From Bifidobacterium pseudolongum subsp. pseudolongum DSM 20099 (GTDB lineage Bacteria; Actinomycetota; Actinomycetes; Actinomycetales; Bifidobacteriaceae): DNA of 64,000 bases. This document shows, in pieces, positions 61,180 through 64,000 of this stretch. The notes beneath the pieces were generated by a model. That model saw only the letters and a list, made by a program, of their open reading frames with translations, ran no database searches and had not been told where the DNA came from. Where the stretch lies: NCBI RefSeq assembly GCF_000771225.1, contig NZ_JDTZ01000005.1:124001-188000 (forward strand), read 5' to 3'. The stretch's first letter is position 1. Every line of letters begins with the position of its first letter. The translations under genes were made by a program, and so were the position numbers.

Positions 61180-63633
61180 TCACTTGAGCGGGCCAGTCAT
61201 CCACACGCGCTCGAGGTAATCCTCAATGGAGCGGTCGGAGCTGAAGTAACCGGAGTTGGCGACGTTGATGATCGCCTTGCGGTTCCACTCGAGCTGATCG
61301 CCGTAGAGGGTCTCGATCTCGGACTGGATGTCGTGGTACGCCGTGAAGTCGGCGAGCGTCATGAACCAATCCTTCGTCAGCCAGTCGGAGACGAGCGGCG
61401 CGTAGGTCTCTTCGTCGCCGTCCGAGAACGCACCCTTGGCGACCATGTCGATCGCGGCCTTCAGGCGCGGGTCAGCCTCGTAGTACTTCGCCGGATCATA
61501 GCCGTCGGCGTACATCTTCTCGACCTCGTCGACGGTCATGCCGAAGAGGAAGAAGTTGTCGGCGCCAACGCGCTCGCGGATCTCGACGTTCGCGCCGTCG
61601 AGCGTGCCGACGGTGAGCGCGCCGTTGAGGGCGAACTTCATGTTGGAGGTACCGGAGGCTTCCTTGCCGGCCTGCGAGATCTGCTCGTCGAGCTCGGTCG
61701 CCGGGATCAGGTACTGGGCCACGCGGATGTTGTAGTTCCACGGGAACACGACCTTGAGCTTGCCCATGACGTCCGGATCGTTGTTGACGACCTTGGCCAC
61801 GTTGTTGATGAGCTGGATCGTCATCTTGGCCAGATAGTAGCCCGGGGCCGCCTTGGCGCCGAAGATCACGGTGCGCGGGGTCACGTCTTCGATCTTGACC
61901 TTGCCGCTCTTGATGTCGGCGTAGGTGGCGATGACCTCGAGGATCTTCAGTGCCTGACGCTTGTACTCGTGGAGGCGCTTGATCATCGTGTCGAACATCG
62001 TGGTCGAGTCGATGTCGAAGCCATACTCACGCTTGGCGAAGTCGGCGAACTTGATCTTGTTGTCGTACTTGACCTGCGCGAACTTCTTCACGAACTCGTC
62101 GTCCTGGGCGAGTGGCTCGAGGTTCTTGAGCAGCTCGAGGTCCTCGAGCCACTTGTCGGTGCCGAGGCCCTCGGTGATGAGGTCCGAAAGGCCCGGGTTC
62201 GCGAGCTTCATGAAGCGGCGGGGGGTCACGCCGTTGGTCACGTTGGTGAACTTCTTCGGGAACAGGTCCGAGAAGTCGCGCAGTGTCACGTCCTTGAGCA
62301 GCTGCGAGTGCAGCTCGGCCACGCCGTTGACGTGCTCGCCGGCGTACGAAGCGAGGTACGCCATGCGCACCGACGGGTTCTCGCCGTCGGTCACGATGCG
62401 CATGCGCTCGACCTTGGCCTCGTCGTCGGTCATCTCTTCGAGTTCGTGCATGAACTGGTCGTTGATCTTGTTGATGATCTCCATGTGGCGCGGCAGCAGC
62501 TTGGAGATGAGGGCGACCGGCCAGACCTCGAGCGCCTCAGGCAGCAGCGTGTGGCAGGTGTAGTTGAAGGTCTTGGTGGTGATGTTCCACGCGGTGTCCC
62601 AATCGTAGCCGTACTCGTCGAGCAGGATGCGCATGAGCTCCGGAATGCCGATCACCGGGTGGGTGTCGTTGAGCTGGAAGCAGATCTTGTCCGGGAACGT
62701 GGTCAGGTCCGGCTTGTCCTGGTTCGGGTAGAACACGCGGATCGCGTCGTGAATCGAAGCGCTCGCGAAGAAGTACTGCTGCTCGAGACGCAGCTCCTTG
62801 CCGACCTCGGTGGAATCCTCCGGGTACAGGATCTTGGAGATGTTCTCGGCCTTGACCTGCGGCTTGACGGCGTCGAGGTACTCGGACTTGTTGAAGGTGA
62901 GCAGGTCGAACTCGTCGTAGCTGCGGGCCTGCCACAGGCGCAGCGTGTTGACACGGCCGGACTCGTAGCCCGGAACCATGTAGTCGACCGGGATGGCGCG
63001 GACCGACCAAGCCGGCTTCCACACGCGCTTGCCGTCCTCCTCGACGACCTCGCCACCGAAGCTCACGCGCTGGTCGCGCTCATAGTCGATGTGGCCCCAC
63101 GGGTCTTCGTTGGCCAGCCAGTAATCCGGACGCTCGACCTGACGGCCTTCCTCATCGAATTCCTGACGGAAGATGCCGTAGCGGTACTGGATGCCGTAGC
63201 CGAATGCCGGCACACCCAGCGAAGCGAGCGAATCGATGAAGCACGCGGCGAGACGGCCGAGGCCGCCATTGCCCAGGCCCGGCTCGTACTCGGCGTCGGT
63301 CACCTGCTGCGGGTCGAAACCGAGTTCCTTGACCGCGGCTTCGAACTGCTCGGTCAGGCCGGAGTTCAGCAGCGCGTTGCGCAGCTGCTTGCCCATCAGG
63401 AACTCCGCGGACAGGTAACCAACGGCCTTGGTGTTGCCGTTGACCATGTCCTGCTGGGTCTTCATCCAGGAATCCATCAGGTGTTTGCGCACGGCGGTCG
63501 CCGCCGCGACGTACACGTCTGCCGGCTTGGCCTGTTCGGGCGTGACGCCCTGCGTGTACTTAAGCTCATTACGGATTTCGTCCGCGAACTGCGCCGCGGT
63601 TACCGAGGACTTCGGTGCCGTAAGTTCGGTCAT
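61180..63633 (-). CDS. glgP: Glycogen/starch phosphorylase
   Basis: The 817-residue enzyme releases glucose-1-phosphate from alpha-1,4-glucans. Family features include GYLSAEFLMG near residue 70, NGGLGRLAACFIDS, and the PLP-lysine region EASGTSNMKFALNGALTVGTLDGANVEI. Length is normal. I use the ATG at 63633, which follows AGAGGAG and starts MTELTAPKSSV; earlier in-frame starts lack a ribosome site. It is monocistronic with a terminator just downstream. Confidence 0.97.
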   Translation of the reverse strand: MTELTAPKSSVTAAQFADEIRNELKYTQGVTPEQAKPADVYVAAATAVRKHLMDSWMKTQQDMVNGNTKAVGYLSAEFLMGKQLRNALLNSGLTEQFEAAVKELGFDPQQVTDAEYEPGLGNGGLGRLAACFIDSLASLGVPAFGYGIQYRYGIFRQEFDEEGRQVERPDYWLANEDPWGHIDYERDQRVSFGGEVVEEDGKRVWKPAWSVRAIPVDYMVPGYESGRVNTLRLWQARSYDEFDLLTFNKSEYLDAVKPQVKAENISKILYPEDSTEVGKELRLEQQYFFASASIHDAIRVFYPNQDKPDLTTFPDKICFQLNDTHPVIGIPELMRILLDEYGYDWDTAWNITTKTFNYTCHTLLPEALEVWPVALISKLLPRHMEIINKINDQFMHELEEMTDDEAKVERMRIVTDGENPSVRMAYLASYAGEHVNGVAELHSQLLKDVTLRDFSDLFPKKFTNVTNGVTPRRFMKLANPGLSDLITEGLGTDKWLEDLELLKNLEPLAQDDEFVKKFAQVKYDNKIKFADFAKREYGFDIDSTTMFDTMIKRLHEYKRQALKILEVIATYADIKSGKVKIEDVTPRTVIFGAKAAPGYYLAKMTIQLINNVAKVVNNDPDVMGKLKVVFPWNYNIRVAQYLIPATELDEQISQAGKEASGTSNMKFALNGALTVGTLDGANVEIRERVGADNFFLFGMTVDEVEKMYADGYDPAKYYEADPRLKAAIDMVAKGAFSDGDEETYAPLVSDWLTKDWFMTLADFTAYHDIQSEIETLYGDQLEWNRKAIINVANSGYFSSDRSIEDYLERVWMTGPLK

Positions 63634-63908
63634 ATCTATGACTCCTCTGAACATGTCATTTTTCTGTGAACGCACACTGGAATGGACCTGCTCTTGTCTT
63701 GTTCGTTTTCCAGACGGTCACTCCCGATATGCATACGTTCTCAAACTCAAAATCATAGCATAAGCCCGCAGCAAACCCACCCCATGCGCACACCAGTCCG
63801 CATTGCGGGACGAGCGACCTTGCATTGCGCCACAATGCGCGTCATATACAACGGTACCACGCGCGCTCAGGCCCCCCAACAATCCATGCCCGCGCGCACA
63901 ATGACCCC

Positions 63909-64000
63909 ATGGCAGTCATTCGCAAAACAGACATCACCACGGGCATGCAGGCGTTCGACGACTGGTGCGCCGCCGCGCGCGCGCTCGAAGGCACCGCCCC
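63909..64000 (+). CDS. Start of an unidentified gene (3' truncated by window)
   Basis: An ATG at 63909 opens a frame to the window edge coding MAVIRKTDITTGMQAFDDW and onward. The reading is protein-like, while the overlapping frame from ATG 63901 looks worse. Only 30 codons are visible and I do not recognise the family. Confidence 0.5.
   Translation, partial: MAVIRKTDITTGMQAFDDWCAAARALEGTA

Noticed and set aside
61333-63669. 778-codon open frame opposite glgP
   Set aside because: It is a Val/Leu/Arg/Asp-rich shadow of the phosphorylase gene without a ribosome site or family features.

Overview
The window (about 62% G+C by eye) reads as a chromosomal segment of a Bifidobacterium, probably of the B. 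animalis/pseudolongum type. The evidence is a sucrose phosphorylase nearly identical to the B. adolescentis enzyme in its active site, next to a sucrose-type transporter and a LacI regulator (the bifidobacterial scrP-scrT-scrR locus). There is also an actinobacterial FhaA-FhaB-PP2C-RodA-PBP-PknA-PknB operon with a nearby CrgA, a class E-type sortase and a DUF881 protein. Gene assignments come from motif and family recognition in translated sequence; no database search was run.

Layout. 1-1.4 kb: the 5' part of a DUF262 (GmrSD-like) gene running off the left edge. 1.6-6.4 kb: the sucrose locus, with the phosphorylase and transporter genes on the minus strand divergent from scrR, and three near-identical AACCGGTT-centred operators between them. 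6.4-16.6 kb: housekeeping and small-molecule genes (paired FluC/CrcB fluoride channels, purA, fba, a membrane-anchored polysaccharide deacetylase, a carboxymuconolactone decarboxylase-like protein, an O6-alkylguanine-DNA alkyltransferase, an SMR exporter, an MFS exporter and an SRAP DNA-crosslink protein). 16.96-25.03 kb: an 8.07-kb element integrated in the 3' end of tRNA-Gly(CCC).

That island carries a tyrosine integrase, an XRE repressor with two operators, an excisionase-like HTH protein, a RepA-like helicase followed by a repeat-rich possible origin, and an HK97-type major capsid protein. It also has small unknown genes, but I see no portal, terminase, protease, tail or lysis gene. It looks like a capsid-encoding phage satellite and is the best candidate here for a poorly described system.

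25.1-44.6 kb: HtpX, a class A beta-lactamase-fold exported protein, FprA, a DUF559/AbiEi-like nuclease gene bracketed by two related long hairpins, a P1B-type ATPase, an HtrA protease, Tgt, tRNA-Leu(CAG), a cupin, an RlmA-like methyltransferase, a multi-span membrane protein, an EamA transporter, a lysophospholipase-like hydrolase and a DPP-IV-like S9 peptidase. Two gene-poor stretches (36.1-36.56 and 36.7-37.26 kb) are full of inverted and direct repeats.

44.7-57 kb: the cell-division and cell-wall phospho-signalling operon, whose genes abut or overlap by 1-4 bases, then a convergent glutamine amidotransferase, sortase, DUF881 protein and CrgA. 57-64 kb: a THUMP-like methyltransferase, then an intergenic region with five perfect and three one-mismatch DnaA boxes in about 230 bp beside an AT-rich stretch (a candidate oriC or DnaA-titration site). 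A rhomboid protease, small membrane proteins, a DUF805 protein with a possible AUC start, glycogen phosphorylase and the start of an unidentified gene complete the window.
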